From: Echinostoma caproni
Lineage: Eukaryota; Platyhelminthes; Trematoda; Plagiorchiida; Echinostomatidae
Direction: 5' to 3'
Length of the DNA: 64,000 nucleotides
NCBI GenBank assembly: GCA_900618425.1
Contig: UZAN01039889.1
Coordinates: forward strand, 40,831 to 104,830
Shown: positions 61,901-64,000 of the stretch, in pieces
Position numbering within the stretch: the first letter of the stretch is position 1
Layout of the letters: every line of letters starts with the position of its first letter
Made by a program: the position numbers and the translations under genes
Notes under the pieces: model-generated
What the model saw: the letters and a program-made list of their open reading frames with translations, nothing else
Database searches by the model: none
Told to the model about the DNA's origin: nothing

Positions 61901-64000
61901 TAATCTATACAAACAACTTGAATGGTTTTTCACATTAGTTTCGCCTTGGTGATTAACAGCCATCCTCCTTCGTTTTGTCGTTTTGTTATGCAGTATTGCT
62001 CCTTGTTAATAGCAATCTTAACCTCTTCTTGCGATTGTTATCTCACTCACCATAAACATTTGGCTTCAGCGTGCACCGGTATAGATGCAGGAAAATGATC
62101 ATGGACACATTGCGCAAACCCACCGGTGTGACCTGTCTGTTTGGAAGATTTTGTAGCTAACATTTAGAGCTGGACCTACTTCTACGTGTGTATACAAGTT
62201 TCTGTGTCCGGTTAATAGGAAGCGAACTGACATGAAACTAAATCTCATACAGGGGTTGCCATTACATTCTTTTCCGTTCCAGCCCCATCCGAGCAGTCAG
62301 CACAAGCACCATGCGGCATTCTGCTTCCACAATATAATTTTTATCTTTTTCCCGCATGCTGTCTCATCAATGTGAAATTCCCGTGTGAAGCTTTCGGGAT
62401 GCAACGTATACCTGCCCCTGTCGGGCCATATTTTGCCGCGTCAAATTTGAGATAATTTTGTACTCGGCACCCTGTTCCATGTTAGGCAAAATGTGGTCTT
62501 TGGCGTGGGAATTCATTCGTATCACACCATGGGGTTTTTGGATGATACAACTGTAATCGAATCATACGGCACACCACACGTACAGCAGATTATCATGTAG
62601 AGAGAAAACGTGATGCAAGAGTCTTGGTGTGAATAGATTGTATCTCGTCCAACACAGCTCGCATTCGTTTCCAAAAACGTAACTGGCAAACGGAGTCCCC
62701 GGGGAGAATTCGCATCCCCAAAAAGAAGCATGATGTTTGCCCAGCGAAAACCATGCAACTCTTAGATTTCCAATATACGAGCAAACGGTGAGCATAGAAG
62801 GTAGAAATGAAAAACAATGAAGTGTCCATATTTTTCTCACAGGTAAAGCACTGTGGGAAAAGTACAGTGGCAAGCTTATACTGATCTGACAGATGTATAT
62901 CTGGCATTTTAAATTGGTGTTTCTCGTGTCTTCTTCGATTCAAGTGGAAAATATCTTTCGGGCTCCGCACATGATCTATTGAATACCCGAATAACTTTAT
63001 ACAAAATATTCTAAGCACATGATTGGAGAAATTTGATGAGAGTGATATTTACATGGGATATGTTACCCGGTAGAAAAAGGCATCTTCTTCCTAACACCAA
63101 CAGGAAAGAGATTTTAAGCTTTTACAGAGAGGAGTGATTTTTACGGACGAGGCAGGCATTCGATATTATATAGCTTCATCCACGATTCAATAGTATCAGA
63201 GCATTCTTCTGGATCGTTTCCCTTTCTAAAGACAACAATAAAAATAGCAGTAACTCACGCTCATCCAATCATTTAGTCAAATACTGAATATTAGCTTCTT
63301 CTTCAGCCTTTTTGTGACATGCAGTACATGACCGTAAACGTTTTCCCTGCAAAACGTGATTTTGCATTTGGTTCTGACTTACCTAATGAAGCCACACGCG
63401 ATAAATTTCTGCCGTGAATTGCATACCCATAAAATGACTATAATTTGCTGTTCTCTGGAAACGATCGATCTTTAGGTAGAAGATTAGTATATGAAAATAA
63501 ACGTTTATTTATGCAATGAGAACATTAACTATGTTCAATTGTTCCACTCATTGTGCCTCTCCTCTCATGGCATCACCACCCTCAATGAGATAGCACTAGT
63601 AGGTTATTCAGCAGTAGATATGCACAACTGCATGACCAAATGAAGCAGTAACTTTTACGTTCACCTGCAGTTGAACGTAAAGTTTTCACAGACGGATAGG
63701 TGCATCACTTTGTGTATTGTGTATTGTGTATAACTTTTGAAAGCACTGGAGCTCACATTTCAGTTAAAAAGCATACACGCTAACCGTCACAATGTGCATA
63801 ATCAACGGGGAGAAAAGTTTTCGCAGGCATGGAGACATTCATAATCCAAGGTTAAGACAAAGTTCACTCATTGTTCGCTCTTTGTTTGTGAGTAGACGAG
63901 CAAGATACGGTATGGGTGAATTGAGGTATGCATTAATTCAAGATGAAATTTGATGAAATTGGGAGCGTGTTGAATGATGGGAACGACAACGTGTCAGTTC
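61901..64000. other. No recognisable gene; short hairpin and repeat copy
   Basis: The largest frame, 62593-63018 minus (141 codons), overlaps two other minus frames, lacks a domain and is not convincing. A hairpin with arms ACTTTTACGTTCA/TGAACGTAAAGT lies at 63651-63682. The repeat copy at 63713-63781 follows. Confidence 0.45.
63713..63781 (+). repeat. Dispersed short repeat, copy 2
   Basis: Same-orientation match to 60501-60574, with an identical 25-base core and small indels. The copies are about 3.2 kb apart, which would suit members of one dispersed family or a local duplication. Confidence 0.65.

Noticed and set aside
62593..63018. 141-codon minus frame overlapped by two other minus frames
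   Set aside because: Three frames are open over the same span and none shows a domain or codon pattern that singles it out.
1..64000. CRISPR arrays, prokaryotic operons, rRNA genes or intact tRNA genes
   Set aside because: No regularly spaced direct repeats, no long contiguous genes with ribosome-binding sites, and tRNA-like units all have broken stems.

Overview
This is an AT-rich stretch of a metazoan nuclear genome from a draft assembly. It has two large N gaps and six short ones. There is no operon-like layout, no prokaryotic gene and no rRNA. Few open frames exceed 100 codons and none looks like a complete gene. The recognisable content is decayed retroelement sequence, mostly Penelope-like elements (PLEs) with reverse transcriptase plus GIY-YIG endonuclease, and pieces of CR1/Jockey-type non-LTR reverse transcriptase. 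A parasitic flatworm fits the PLE protein flavour and the mix of tRNA-derived repeats with retroelements. That assignment is inference, perhaps 50% sure; other PLE-rich invertebrates are not excluded. || Layout. 1-3980 holds nothing recognisable. 3981-4800 (+) is PLE copy A. 9480-9760 (+) is a non-LTR RT fragment. tRNA-like modules lie at 15877, 18520, 38784 and 41141. 19019-19262 is a compact structured block holding a good candidate hammerhead ribozyme (19097-19170). 25056-25572 and 42675-43070 are N gaps, each flanked by the same short word on both sides. 28350-28895 (+) is the C-terminal half of a CR1/Jockey-like RT. 32750-33140 (-) and 33405-33690 (+) are PLE copies E and F, facing away from each other. 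31804-32013 and 41177-41383 are two copies of one about 210-bp repeat that abuts a tRNA-like module. 40073-40758 (+) is PLE copy B. 43480-44281 is an LTR-like edge with hairpins and a 105-codon open frame. 48903-50523 (-) is PLE copy C, the longest, with RT, endonuclease and tail. 61523-61900 (+) is PLE copy D. || Host genes. I see only candidate internal exons, meaning open frames bounded by acceptable splice signals (16894-17124, 20989-21200, 27113-27288, 51943-52197) plus two ATG-started frames (6941-7354, 17704-17970). None matches a family I can name. The window is best read as intron or intergenic DNA of a repeat-rich genome. || Most notable: six independent PLE fossils in 64 kb in different states of decay, and a hammerhead-like motif with a complete catalytic core. 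Hammerheads are known to accompany PLEs, so the two may be related, but no PLE was recognised within several kilobases of the motif.
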